Position numbers and translations under genes: made by a program
Notes under the pieces: generated by a model
The model's database searches: none
The model's input: the letters and a program-made list of their open reading frames with translations, nothing else
What the model was told of the DNA's origin: nothing
Shown: positions 53,873-63,105 of the stretch, in pieces
How positions within the stretch are numbered: the first letter of the stretch is position 1
How the letters are laid out: every line of letters begins with the position of its first letter
Assembly (NCBI RefSeq): GCF_001465345.1
Contig: NZ_CP013655.1
Location: 904,893 to 968,892 of the forward strand
Reading direction: 5' to 3'
Length of the DNA: 64,000 bases
Origin: Enterococcus rotai
GTDB taxonomy: Bacteria; Bacillota; Bacilli; Lactobacillales; Enterococcaceae

Positions 53873-56800
53873 CTATTTGGCATTCTCTAGAGTAATCGTT
53901 ATTTTTGCTTGGTATTTCCCAAGTGCTTTAATTGCTCCTGGTGCTAAGTCTAAGATGAATCCATCCCCTCTAGACCAATGTTCTTTTGTAACATCAATAT
54001 TCCCAGATGCAGTATTCAAGTGCTCGAAGATAATGACATTCTCATCTGTTAGGGTTAATTCGTCCTCGTTATATTGATACTTGACAGAATTAGGCATTTT
54101 CACTCGTTCGTCTTCTAAGCTAGTCAATGGCTGATCGATTTTCGCTTTAAGTACCCATTTCAACTTGTCTGCTCGAGTATCAGATACCACTAATGGTTTA
54201 CCTATAAGTTTAGGATCTGTGAATTTTACTGCATCGATTGTTGCCTTTTTCGTTTCAAATTCTAACGAACTTGGCGCTGAGAGAAGCGTTAAAGCTCCGT
54301 TGAATTGATAAGCAACAGACTTATCATCTTTAAGCATCGTGAAACTTTCTTCTGGTTTTTTAACTAACTCATAATTATCATTTTTAAGCTTTGTCAAGAT
54401 ATCTGTGATTTCCGTCATTTTAGATAAATCAACTGATTCACCAATCCCCTCAAAGCCGGTGTAAGCGGCTTTGAGAGCATTTCCATTTTCATCTAAAAAG
54501 TTAACGGTTAATTTTGCCCCAAAGTTGATTTCAATTGTTGCTGTTGTTACAAGTGTTCCTTTTTTCGCTTGAATTTTTGCAATATATGTTTTGGATATCT
54601 CTGGATCGTTTACCAGTGAAGACTCAATTACTGATAATTCGACATCTTTGCTAAGACCTGTTGTAACATCCCATGCAACGGCCTCTGATTTTTTCAGAAT
54701 GAATTCGTTTAACTCAGTATCAGTCAAATCAGCAACCTCACTTTTTGGAGTTGCAATGTCATATGCCCCTAACAAAAGACCTGTCGTAGGGATGGCTCCT
54801 TTAACAATCATTACAGGAACTTTTATGATTGTTGTCCTCGTCGGATCATTCTCATCAGTCATCCGAACATCAGTATACTGAAAGCCAACTTTCGAAGTGT
54901 CAATAGGTTTCTCTTTATTTACATATTCAAATTTAGGTGTATGACCAGGTAATACGACTGGATCTTTGATTAACGCATCCGCCGTTTTACTCCATACGCT
55001 ATCTTTTTTTACTATCTGTGCAATGGGCTCCCCACCAAATTTATACATTCTGACTTTGAATGTATAATCTTCTTGTGAAGATAATGATTTCATCGGTCCG
55101 TCAGTTTCACTTACAGCTATTAAAGATGCTGTGTATTCTAACGGAGATACTCCATCATTACTTTGTAAATCAGGTAATTTACTTTTTGGAATAGTAAAAA
55201 CTCCATTAAATTCTTTTAATTCATTTGCGACGAATGGCTGCTTTACTTCCTCACCATTAGGGTATGTCATATAGACAGTTCCATGATCATTGGTACTAGG
55301 GATTTTACTTAGTTTGTAGTCCACTATTACTTCATCATCTGAATATACATCCAGAATTTCTGGATTAGCTAGAATATTCATATAGGGTATATCCTCACCT
55401 ACAAAAATTTCGTAGCCTACTTTCAAAGAATTATCTTGAGCAATCTGTTTATGCGGGGCTCCTAGTTGATACATCTTACTTTCCCAATAACTATTCAATG
55501 ATTTCCCTTTTTCTGTGTTAGTAACTCCTATGTTTTTCATATTATCACCAAACGTATTATAACCATTCTGGGTAATCATTCCCCGATAAGCTGGCGTACC
55601 GAACATCCTTAAATCAGATAGCCAGTTTCCCATATAATCTTTGAATTTAAACGTAAGTCTGTAATTTTTTTGAGGTATAGAATAAAATCCTCTAGCATTA
55701 CCCAACGCATAAAAAGATAAGATGTCGCTGTAGTAATTGGTCTTAGCCATTTCTAGCATTCCAAAAGTCTTAGTTTCAGTAGAAAGATTGTACATCTCCA
55801 ACACAACTGAGAAATTAAGGTTTCGTTTTAAAGATAACTTGTATACATATACAATTTGATTTGTTTCGTCATATATAATTTGTTTTAAGCTATTTCCTTT
55901 ACGTAAATAAATCTTATTTTTAAAATTGTCCTCAGGTCCATATGCTCCAAGTCCGTTAGTTATATTGCTATTCCCACCTTGATAAAGTTTTCTATAATTG
56001 ACATAAGGAAGATCTACTACTCGATCGTTATTCGCTGTGTACCCTTGATTATTTTTATCAACGATTATAAAACCCGTATTCGTTTTATTCCATATATAAT
56101 CTATCAAACCTCTATTTGGAAAGCCCATTTTAGAGCCGTTAATAGGGTTAGTAATAACTCCGTTTGTGGAATTTAGTGGGATATCTTGCCATCCTTCTGA
56201 AGAATCATTATCGAAAACTTCATCTGGTACAATCCAGATACTTAATTTATATGTCAGGGCTTCTTCCAATTTACGAATCGTAATCGTTATATCTTTAGTA
56301 CCACGGCTATTCTGATCAATCGTAGAATTTGCAACATCTGCCGTTATTGCCTCTCCCGTCATTAAATCCCAAGCATTAATTGCTAATTTTTGTGTTACTA
56401 TCTCCGTGATTTGATTGGGCGTTTTGCCTTTTATTTCACTAACATTCAAAACTGGTAAACTGTAGCCTAGCCCCACCTTCGAGCTTAATATCAAAACTTG
56501 ATTCTCAGCAGTTACTGTAATAGGTATAGGAATAACTGTTGACACAGTTGGATTTGTCTTATCCGTCATTTTTATAAAGCCCCACTTTAACCCTGGATTA
56601 CTAGAATCATACTTATTAGCGGGCTCTGTTGAATTACCCGCTTGATCGGCTACCCATTCGTAAGTCGCATCACTTGCGGTTGTTGAACTAACTGTTTGAT
56701 AGGTTGAGAAAAAGGTCGTTGCATTTGTCCCCATGGTCAATTCTTTATTTTGAGCAACTGTAAAGTAATTAGTTGTTTTTATATTTGCTCCAAACACTAA

Positions 56801-57523
56801 AACATCTTTTTGAAACGTTGTTTGTTGTTTCTCTCCCCCAGATTCTACTGTTATTTCAAAAATTGCTTTGTACAGACCTATCGAATTCGTATTGATCGTT
56901 GTACTAGCCACACTCAATGGGATATCTTCTCCAGTTTGTGTATCCCAAGTTTTAATTTTTGCACTAGCTTTCACTGATTCTTGCAACTGCTCTGTTGTTT
57001 TATTCTGGATGTCACTCGGATACATAATAATTTTTCCATCTGTCGTACTTGTTTGGACAGCTACTCGATTATTTAATAATAATGTAGTATCTGTGTCTGT
57101 AATAGATACTGGAATAGGAACAAGAATACTTGTCTGTCCATGATTTTCTGTCACTTTTACGTATATTAGTTGAAAACCTGTTTCCGCACTACTAGGACTG
57201 ATTTTTTCGCTGTCTGAATTCACATATTCATACAAAGCCCCTTCTTGTGGAGTTGGGATAATTAGTTCAGAAAAAAGTAAATTTCTATCTATTTCCGTAT
57301 TTAAATCAGGAAATGCAGCTTTTTTTTTCAAAATCAGTGGTTTTGATGTTGCTTGTAATCCTGCATCATTTTTTACTGGATCTAGTGCTCTAATTGCCAA
57401 ATTATTGATAGTATTTGCTTGATAAGTTTGTGCAATAATAGGATCAAACTTTTTATTCGAAATACCTACTACTATTAAACCCATTAAAGTAAAAATTACT
57501 TTTAACCAACTTTTTTTTGCCAT
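53873..57523 (-). CDS. Giant WxL-type surface adhesin with repeated WDxxTG modules
   Basis: 1216 residues from ATG 57523 (GGAGATGG ahead; the frame is open to 57601 but without a site). A hydrophobic signal segment (WLKVIFTLMGLIVVGIS) is followed by at least three related modules marked by TWDTQTGEDI, AWDLMTGEAI and AWDVTTGLSK, which look like bacterial Ig-like repeats. A large central domain (around DNDSSEGWQDIPLNSTNG onward) is not recognised. A MucBP-like segment starts LTVNFLDENGNALKAAYTG. The last ~150 residues resemble the WxL domain (LKWVLKAKI, then DGFILDLAPG) but end ITITLENAK with no second WxL. Secreted, probably wall-bound. Confidence 0.87.
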   Translation of the reverse strand: MAKKSWLKVIFTLMGLIVVGISNKKFDPIIAQTYQANTINNLAIRALDPVKNDAGLQATSKPLILKKKAAFPDLNTEIDRNLLFSELIIPTPQEGALYEYVNSDSEKISPSSAETGFQLIYVKVTENHGQTSILVPIPVSITDTDTTLLLNNRVAVQTSTTDGKIIMYPSDIQNKTTEQLQESVKASAKIKTWDTQTGEDIPLSVASTTINTNSIGLYKAIFEITVESGGEKQQTTFQKDVLVFGANIKTTNYFTVAQNKELTMGTNATTFFSTYQTVSSTTASDATYEWVADQAGNSTEPANKYDSSNPGLKWGFIKMTDKTNPTVSTVIPIPITVTAENQVLILSSKVGLGYSLPVLNVSEIKGKTPNQITEIVTQKLAINAWDLMTGEAITADVANSTIDQNSRGTKDITITIRKLEEALTYKLSIWIVPDEVFDNDSSEGWQDIPLNSTNGVITNPINGSKMGFPNRGLIDYIWNKTNTGFIIVDKNNQGYTANNDRVVDLPYVNYRKLYQGGNSNITNGLGAYGPEDNFKNKIYLRKGNSLKQIIYDETNQIVYVYKLSLKRNLNFSVVLEMYNLSTETKTFGMLEMAKTNYYSDILSFYALGNARGFYSIPQKNYRLTFKFKDYMGNWLSDLRMFGTPAYRGMITQNGYNTFGDNMKNIGVTNTEKGKSLNSYWESKMYQLGAPHKQIAQDNSLKVGYEIFVGEDIPYMNILANPEILDVYSDDEVIVDYKLSKIPSTNDHGTVYMTYPNGEEVKQPFVANELKEFNGVFTIPKSKLPDLQSNDGVSPLEYTASLIAVSETDGPMKSLSSQEDYTFKVRMYKFGGEPIAQIVKKDSVWSKTADALIKDPVVLPGHTPKFEYVNKEKPIDTSKVGFQYTDVRMTDENDPTRTTIIKVPVMIVKGAIPTTGLLLGAYDIATPKSEVADLTDTELNEFILKKSEAVAWDVTTGLSKDVELSVIESSLVNDPEISKTYIAKIQAKKGTLVTTATIEINFGAKLTVNFLDENGNALKAAYTGFEGIGESVDLSKMTEITDILTKLKNDNYELVKKPEESFTMLKDDKSVAYQFNGALTLLSAPSSLEFETKKATIDAVKFTDPKLIGKPLVVSDTRADKLKWVLKAKIDQPLTSLEDERVKMPNSVKYQYNEDELTLTDENVIIFEHLNTASGNIDVTKEHWSRGDGFILDLAPGAIKALGKYQAKITITLENAK

Positions 57524-57680
57524 TTTATTTCCATCTCCTTTCTTACTACTTTTCATTAAAAGTCTATTCATTGAAGCAATGATTTGAATTTTAGCCATCA
57601 ATAATCAGATGTGTCCCTTTTTTCTTTTAATTTCTACTTCAAAATGAGGTGTAGAAATCTTTTTCTTGCTTTTTACTTCT

Positions 57681-60557
57681 CTACTTTACACTTTCTATGG
57701 TAATAGTAACTTCTCCATGATATTTCCCTAAAAGCGATACCTGACCTGCTTTAATATCTAACAAAAATCCATCTCCTGAATCTTTATTCCAATTTTTTTT
57801 CTCTGTGATATTATAGTTTCCTGGAGAATTATTTTTATGTTTTAGTATTTCTTTATTTTCATCTGTTAATAAAATTTCATCATTATTACTTTTATATTTA
57901 ATTGCATTCGCTAAAATTGCTGTTTGTCCATTTTCTTTTTCTTTACTCGTTAATGGAACTGTAATCTTAGCATTCAATTTCCAGCCATTCGAATCCGAAC
58001 GTGTATCCGCAATAACTAATGGTTTCGTAGTTTTCGAACGATATTTTTGCCTTGTTAAAGAGTGTGTTTGTTCCCCAAATTCAAATGTTTCTGGTATTGA
58101 GACGATAGCTAATGTGCCCACAAGGTTATATGTCACCACGTTGTTTTTTTCTTGTGCATCAATTTTTAATGTTTCGTTTTCAGGCCGATTAGGCAGTAAA
58201 TAGTTTTTGTTAATAATAAGATTTAAAGTTGTGTCAACTGATTCGATTTCTGAAGTCTTAATTGTTGAACCAACATTCACTGTTTCTTTATACTCATCTG
58301 CTAAAGGATTTTTATTCTCATCCAAATAGCGAACAACTAACTGAGTAGTTGCTATAGGACTTATCTTAAAAACATTATTAGGATTATCCTCCGCACCATC
58401 AAGCACGACTCGATAATTCTTTCCGACTGAGTATTCGATAGTTGTTTCTTTTTTTGCAGTCCCTGTATATAGTAGCTGATCTGCATCATCATCGTAGATA
58501 CTATAAGAATGTCCTTCATACAGTTCCTGCTTATTGCCAGTTGATCCTATCACCGCTTTTAAATTAAAATACCCTACATCTGAAGAATCAAAAGGTTTTA
58601 TTATTGTCGTGGTCGCAGGAATTTTAAGTTCGTCATTCCCCTCTAGATATAGTCGAGAAGCATCATTTTGATCCACAAATGTCTGATTATATGTTTTATT
58701 TTTATTATCTGTTAAAAAATCAGGCACCACATTTGAATTATAAGTTATCTGTGTTTCTTCAAAGTTAATGGCTTTGATACCTGTACTGAAATTAGGAAGT
58801 TGTTCTATAAATTTGTTCTTAGACAAATTTAGTAGTTGCAATTTAGTTAATTTTGTCATCGACTCAGGTATACTTCCACTCAACTGATTATTACTTAAAT
58901 CTAAAGTTTCTAAATTTGTCAGGTCCCCTAAACTTTCCGGAAGCCCTCCAGTTAAGTTATTTTCATTTATGATTAATTCTTTCAATTTCGTCAATTTTCC
59001 TATTTCTACTGGAATTGTATTAATTAACTTTTTATTTTTTAAACGAAGTGTCTCTAGATTAGTAAGCCAGTATATATTAGCAGGGATATGCTGTCCTTCG
59101 AACACGCCTTCTGCATCTGTATCAATTATCTTAATAGCTTTAAGAGCTGATTGATGTAGAGTTTTATCTATTTCTAAAGGAGATAGTTGTTGATTTATTT
59201 GATTAATTAGCCATTTTTGGTTATCAAAGTCAGCAGACATAACAAATGGTGTGGGCTGTACCTCATAAGAAATAGTAGTTGGTTCATCTTGGAAGTAATT
59301 GTCCGAATTTATCATTGAACCTATTGTTACAGAATATTTTTCTGGAGCTTCCAAATTTTTTACTTTGTACTTAATTTCTACACTTTGGTTCGTATCTGAT
59401 AAATCTGAAAACTTTCCTGAGAGTACATTATTTTTATAATCTGGTTTAACTTTTTGACCATTTATTGTAAAAGAATCTTCTATATATTCAATGTTGTTAT
59501 TTAATGTAAATTCGTAGGCTGGATTTTTCATATCCTGCTTTCCACTTTTATAAGTACCTGAATATGAAACAAGTAATTCTGAGTCTCCAGAAACAATACT
59601 TCCGCTATCTACTAAGTTACCTTCATCATATTTTACATTCAAAGCGTCTTCATAATTGACTAGTCCTGGTACTGACTTAAATTTCACAACAGCTTCTTCC
59701 GATAATCCACCTGTAGACCCAGCAAATCCCCAATATACTGAAGTAACCCCAAATGTCGATTTAGGAACTGTTGCTGATACCGGAGGCATACCTTCTAATT
59801 GATATTCAATTTGACCATTATTAGATTTGTCGAAAGCCTTCCAATCAACAGTAAATCTTCTCCATTGATTGTCCCCCAAAGAAAATCCATAATCTTTAGG
59901 ATACTGAAGACCATAATGCTTTTGTTCTGTAATAGTTCCTCCATAATAAGTACTAATAATATAATTACCTTGCTGTCCAGGAAAAGAATAAGCCACATGC
60001 CCCTTATCGCCGTCCTTTGATGCACTTACTTTTGAATCATAGCCGTCACCATTCTTGTAAGTGTCAAATTCGATAACAAAGCTATTTTTAAGTGGATTAT
60101 TCATATAATATCCATTCGAATTTCTTAAAAACTTTCCAGAATAAACACCTAACCCCCCTCCTTGTTCTCCTAGATAAGACGTTGTTTTTCCAACTTCATT
60201 ATGCAAAGCAAATGCAATACCATCTGCGGTTCCATCTATTTTTAAGTACATCACTGATTTGAAATCTTTTGTTAAATCTAGTTTATTTTTTTCAGTCGAA
60301 TATATACTTCCTTTTTGGCTAGCACGTTTCTTTGTAATAACAACCGTATTTCCTTCAATATTACTGTTCGACCCTTTTGTAATTTGGAATATTCCATCTA
60401 GTGGCACGCCTTGTGGCTCAAGATTGTTAGCTAACTTGCTTATTTGTAACAAATTTTCCGTATGTGCCTTTATTGGTAGAGCCGCTTTATGTACAGCAAT
60501 GATTGATGCTAGTCCCAACAAAACCAAACAATTAAACAATAATTTTTTAAATCTCAC
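57681..60557 (-). CDS. Multidomain adhesin: L-type lectin, leucine-rich repeats, MucBP, WxL-like domain
   Basis: 958 residues, GTG start at 60557 with GAGGAGGAG in front. After a signal peptide (about 1-32) come an L-type lectin domain (about 45-300; GIAFALHNE, NSFVIEFDTYKNGDG, VYWGFAGSTGG), an Ig-like stretch, and leucine-rich repeats (about 500-620) of the type LTNLETLDLSNNQLSGSIPE. A MucBP-like module (VVRYLDENKNPLADEY) and a C-terminal WxL-like domain (GWKLNAKITVPL, DGFLLDIKAG, ending TITIESVK) complete it. The WxL-like end is clearly related to that of the 1216-residue neighbour. It should bind host or plant glycans and protein ligands. Confidence 0.88.
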   Translation of the reverse strand: MRFKKLLFNCLVLLGLASIIAVHKAALPIKAHTENLLQISKLANNLEPQGVPLDGIFQITKGSNSNIEGNTVVITKKRASQKGSIYSTEKNKLDLTKDFKSVMYLKIDGTADGIAFALHNEVGKTTSYLGEQGGGLGVYSGKFLRNSNGYYMNNPLKNSFVIEFDTYKNGDGYDSKVSASKDGDKGHVAYSFPGQQGNYIISTYYGGTITEQKHYGLQYPKDYGFSLGDNQWRRFTVDWKAFDKSNNGQIEYQLEGMPPVSATVPKSTFGVTSVYWGFAGSTGGLSEEAVVKFKSVPGLVNYEDALNVKYDEGNLVDSGSIVSGDSELLVSYSGTYKSGKQDMKNPAYEFTLNNNIEYIEDSFTINGQKVKPDYKNNVLSGKFSDLSDTNQSVEIKYKVKNLEAPEKYSVTIGSMINSDNYFQDEPTTISYEVQPTPFVMSADFDNQKWLINQINQQLSPLEIDKTLHQSALKAIKIIDTDAEGVFEGQHIPANIYWLTNLETLRLKNKKLINTIPVEIGKLTKLKELIINENNLTGGLPESLGDLTNLETLDLSNNQLSGSIPESMTKLTKLQLLNLSKNKFIEQLPNFSTGIKAINFEETQITYNSNVVPDFLTDNKNKTYNQTFVDQNDASRLYLEGNDELKIPATTTIIKPFDSSDVGYFNLKAVIGSTGNKQELYEGHSYSIYDDDADQLLYTGTAKKETTIEYSVGKNYRVVLDGAEDNPNNVFKISPIATTQLVVRYLDENKNPLADEYKETVNVGSTIKTSEIESVDTTLNLIINKNYLLPNRPENETLKIDAQEKNNVVTYNLVGTLAIVSIPETFEFGEQTHSLTRQKYRSKTTKPLVIADTRSDSNGWKLNAKITVPLTSKEKENGQTAILANAIKYKSNNDEILLTDENKEILKHKNNSPGNYNITEKKNWNKDSGDGFLLDIKAGQVSLLGKYHGEVTITIESVK

Positions 60558-60655
60558 TTTCTACTCCTCCTCTATTAAAACTCATATTCATAATTAAAAT
60601 AACGACAATTTCAAGCAGACCTAATACTAATAATATCTTTGACTTGACTAACAGA

Positions 60656-61348
60656 TTAGATACCATTTTTATTAACTAACATATAACCTGTTGAATTTAC
60701 TGTTTTAAGATAATGATTATCTCCACTGATTGTCTTAATTTTTTTTCTTAGGTGAAAAATCAGATTACTTATTCTATATTTATGAACTCCGCTGTTTGCG
60801 TTCCACAAATGGCTGTAAATATCTTCATACGTAAGAGCTTTGTTCTCATTTTCCGATAATAGATTCATAAGATTGTACTCTAACATTGTCAACATACATT
60901 CGTTTTTATTGAATATGATACTTCTATTATCTGGATTTAATTCAAGATCGTTGGTTCTTTCTTTTATCGTATATTTTTTTGGAGGATTACACTTTTTGAA
61001 TATATTTTCCATTTGAATATACAGTTCGTCTATTTTAAATGACTCTGGATATATGATATCTATACCAAATTTCAGAAACGCAATCCTCATTGTATTTGAT
61101 GGGATATCTTTAATAACAAACGTTAATATTGGATGATCCTGATTGATTTTCAAGATTTTTTCGAATAATTGATCTATTTCTGTTCCTACGCCGTTTAAAA
61201 TCATTGCATCATAGTTTTTGATTTCATTACTGAAATCAAAATCAGAATAATTCGATACATCTATATGTATTCCTTGAAGAGTCAAATAGTCGATAAGTTC
61301 TTGACTTTGTTCTACTTCTTTACAAATTAAAACTATGTTCTTTTCCAT
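60656..61348 (-). CDS. Atypical response-regulator-like winged-helix protein
   Basis: 230 residues. The C-terminal ~95 residues are an OmpR/PhoB winged helix (EYNLMNLLSENENKALTYED, then KYRISNLIFHLRKKI and VNSTGYMLV). The N-terminal ~120 residues have the receiver fold but not its chemistry: the acidic pocket is replaced by ICKEVE, Asn52 stands in MILNGVG in place of the phosphorylated Asp, and the conserved Lys region reads IIYPESFK. There is no histidine kinase nearby. It lies at the head of the surface operon and is probably its activator. Its start is 77 bases from one inverted recombination site. Confidence 0.87.
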   Translation of the reverse strand: MEKNIVLICKEVEQSQELIDYLTLQGIHIDVSNYSDFDFSNEIKNYDAMILNGVGTEIDQLFEKILKINQDHPILTFVIKDIPSNTMRIAFLKFGIDIIYPESFKIDELYIQMENIFKKCNPPKKYTIKERTNDLELNPDNRSIIFNKNECMLTMLEYNLMNLLSENENKALTYEDIYSHLWNANSGVHKYRISNLIFHLRKKIKTISGDNHYLKTVNSTGYMLVNKNGI

Positions 61349-61424
61349 TACAGTTCTCCTTATATATATATATTTATGCTATTACTAGTAGTATTCTATG
61401 TTTCGTATTACAATATAACTATCC

Positions 61425-61448
61425 ATCTAGAATCTAACGAATTCCAGA
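61425..61448 (+). repeat. Left 24-base inverted repeat, probable recombinase core site
   Basis: Identical in reverse complement to 62888-62911. Inside it, 8-base arms TCTAGAAT (61426-61433) and ATTCCAGA (61441-61448) are inverted relative to each other with one mismatch and flank the 7-base spacer CTAACGA. A partial second copy of the spacer and arm (TCTAACGTATTC) lies at 61451-61462. Confidence 0.85.
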
Positions 61449-61532
61449 TTTCTAACGTATTCTTTTGATGTATACACTCTTCCAATCAAGCTTGACGAGG
61501 ATTTTGACGGCGAATATATTGGATGTGTTTTA

Positions 61533-62642
61533 TTAAAGTTTCAACTGCTCATCCATTTTCCCCATGGCCATTTCTTGATTTTCCCATGATGAATCTGTAT
61601 AAACATCGAGTGTCATTCTTGTTGATGTGTGACCTAGTATTTTGCTCAAAGAAGAAATATCCACACCTTTTTCGACACACCGAGTGGCAAAAGTATGCCT
61701 TAATGAATGGAAATTTATTTCATCAATCTGTGCTTCTTTGAGATGTTTTTTAAAATGATGCGTGATGATTCTCGGTTCAGTGAAGCTTTTGCGGCATGAT
61801 ATGACGTAATCTTCTATTTGGCTTGTCCGTTTTGACAATAAATAGTTTTTTAGGTTTTTTGACAAAGGAATATTTCGTTCACTGCTCTTTGTTTTGGGCT
61901 TGCCTATGTAAATCATCGTTTTACTAGACGTACTTTCAATAGGTATTCTCGAAATTGTTCGTTTTATATGAATAATATTGTTGGTGAAATCTATGTCCTG
62001 CCACATTAATCCGCTAATTTCGCCGATTCTCATGCCAGTATATAAAGCAATAATTTCTGCACAGCATTCTTTTTTTTGTATCAATAGTTTCTCCAATTGT
62101 GCTTGTTCTTCTCGGCTCATGCTCTTGATTGTTTTTTTAGTAAAATTTGGAATACTACAATGAACTGCTGGATTATTCAAAAGATGATTGTCACTTACTG
62201 CACGATTCAGCGAATTATTTAGAATTGACATAATACTCTTAATCGTATTTGATGATAAGTTTGTTTGCATCAGCAACGCTAAAAAGTAACTGATATCTGA
62301 ACGCTTTATGTCTTTCATTTTTTTGTTTTTAAAGTACGGGAAAATATATTTCGTCATTCTTTTTTTGTAAATCGAATAGGTAGATAGTTTAATTTGTTCT
62401 TTTAGTAAGACATCCAGCCAATAGGTCATCCATTCCTGTAACGTTCCAGAATAAATGTCCAGTGTATTTTCCAAGAATGGATAGCGAGCCTGCTTATTGA
62501 CTAACGCTAACTTTACATCGTTATACTTCTTGCCATATACATACCCATAAATAATGTTGCCTTGGTCGTTTCTTCCTTTCTTGTATCGCCCTTCCCAACG
62601 ACCATCTCTTCTTTTGTAGATATTTTCTCCTCTTCTGGACAT
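61533..62642 (-). CDS. Tyrosine recombinase (integrase family) inside an inverted-repeat-bounded segment
   Basis: 369 residues from ATG 62642 (GAGGAG seven bases ahead; a TTG two codons earlier is possible). An N-terminal AP2-like arm-binding domain (RRDGRWEGRYKKG) is followed by a SAM-like core-binding domain (about 65-160) and the catalytic domain. All catalytic residues are seen: Arg205 (TGMRIGE), His312 and Arg315 (HSLRHTF), His338 (LGHTS) and Tyr348 (DVYTD). It looks active. No excisionase, phage or conjugation genes are near. Identical 24-base sites in inverted orientation flank the gene, so inversion rather than integration is the likely reaction. Confidence 0.93.
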   Translation of the reverse strand: MSRRGENIYKRRDGRWEGRYKKGRNDQGNIIYGYVYGKKYNDVKLALVNKQARYPFLENTLDIYSGTLQEWMTYWLDVLLKEQIKLSTYSIYKKRMTKYIFPYFKNKKMKDIKRSDISYFLALLMQTNLSSNTIKSIMSILNNSLNRAVSDNHLLNNPAVHCSIPNFTKKTIKSMSREEQAQLEKLLIQKKECCAEIIALYTGMRIGEISGLMWQDIDFTNNIIHIKRTISRIPIESTSSKTMIYIGKPKTKSSERNIPLSKNLKNYLLSKRTSQIEDYVISCRKSFTEPRIITHHFKKHLKEAQIDEINFHSLRHTFATRCVEKGVDISSLSKILGHTSTRMTLDVYTDSSWENQEMAMGKMDEQLKL

Positions 62643-62887
62643 AACCAAACTCCTCTCTATTCCCGGTATCTATTTGACGGTTTATTGACGGTTATACGTA
62701 TGGTTTAAAAAAAAAGGGGGGCTTTACTCCTCTGATCCTTCTCTTTGGTACAATGAAAATGAAAATATGATGATAAATTTCAGCTATATTTTCTTTTTTT
62801 TTAGAACAAAAATAAAATTTCCTGTGGACTTTATCATAAAAGTGATCTAAAATAAATAAAAAAGAGATTTAAATGGTATTTTTCTTG
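62643..62887. other. Upstream region of the recombinase gene with tandem TTGACGG repeats
   Basis: Two direct copies of TTGACGGTT lie at 62674-62682 and 62685-62693, 11 bases apart (one helical turn); a third TTGACGG is at 61504-61510 near the other end of the segment. These could be arm-type sites for the recombinase or its -35 region. The rest is AT-rich with no coding frame I trust. Confidence 0.45.
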
Positions 62888-62911
62888 TCTGGAATTCGTT
62901 AGATTCTAGAT
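62888..62911 (-). repeat. Right 24-base inverted repeat, probable recombinase core site
   Basis: Exact reverse complement of 61425-61448. Arms TCTGGAAT (62888-62895) and ATTCTAGA (62903-62910) flank the spacer TCGTTAG. The segment from one repeat to the other is 1487 bases and contains only the recombinase gene. Confidence 0.85.
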
Positions 62912-63043
62912 ATCTTAAAATTCAAATACAATTAACGAAAAATATAATTATTTATAATTTCATTTAAATTTTTTGTTCATTTAACAACTTTTTTATATTA
63001 ACATGTTCATAAACAAAATTGTTTCTGAAAAAAAACAGATAAT

Positions 63044-63078
63044 TTCCATTTTCACTAGAAAATGGAATCTTTTTTTTT
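63044..63078 (+). terminator. Terminator just upstream of the Mga-like gene
   Basis: Perfect 10-base stem TTCCATTTTC / GAAAATGGAA with a four-base loop and nine T. No gene ends directly before it on the plus strand, so it insulates the Mga-like gene from transcription coming out of the invertible segment. Confidence 0.8.
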
Positions 63079-63105
63079 GCATTTTGCTTTATTTTGAATT
63101 AAGAT
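63077..63105 (+). promoter_or_regulatory. Probable promoter of the Mga-like gene
   Basis: TTGCAT (63077-63082), 17-base spacer, TAAGAT (63100-63105). It begins inside the T run of the terminator and gives a short leader to the AGGAGG site and ATG 63133. Confidence 0.45.

Noticed and set aside
61533..62642. Prophage or conjugative element
   Set aside because: The integrase-type gene stands alone; the neighbours are surface-protein and regulator genes and no structural, mobilisation or replication genes are seen.
61425..62911. The two 24-base repeats as attL and attR of an integrated element
   Set aside because: Attachment sites after integration are direct repeats; these are inverted. There are also no phage, excisionase or conjugation genes between them.
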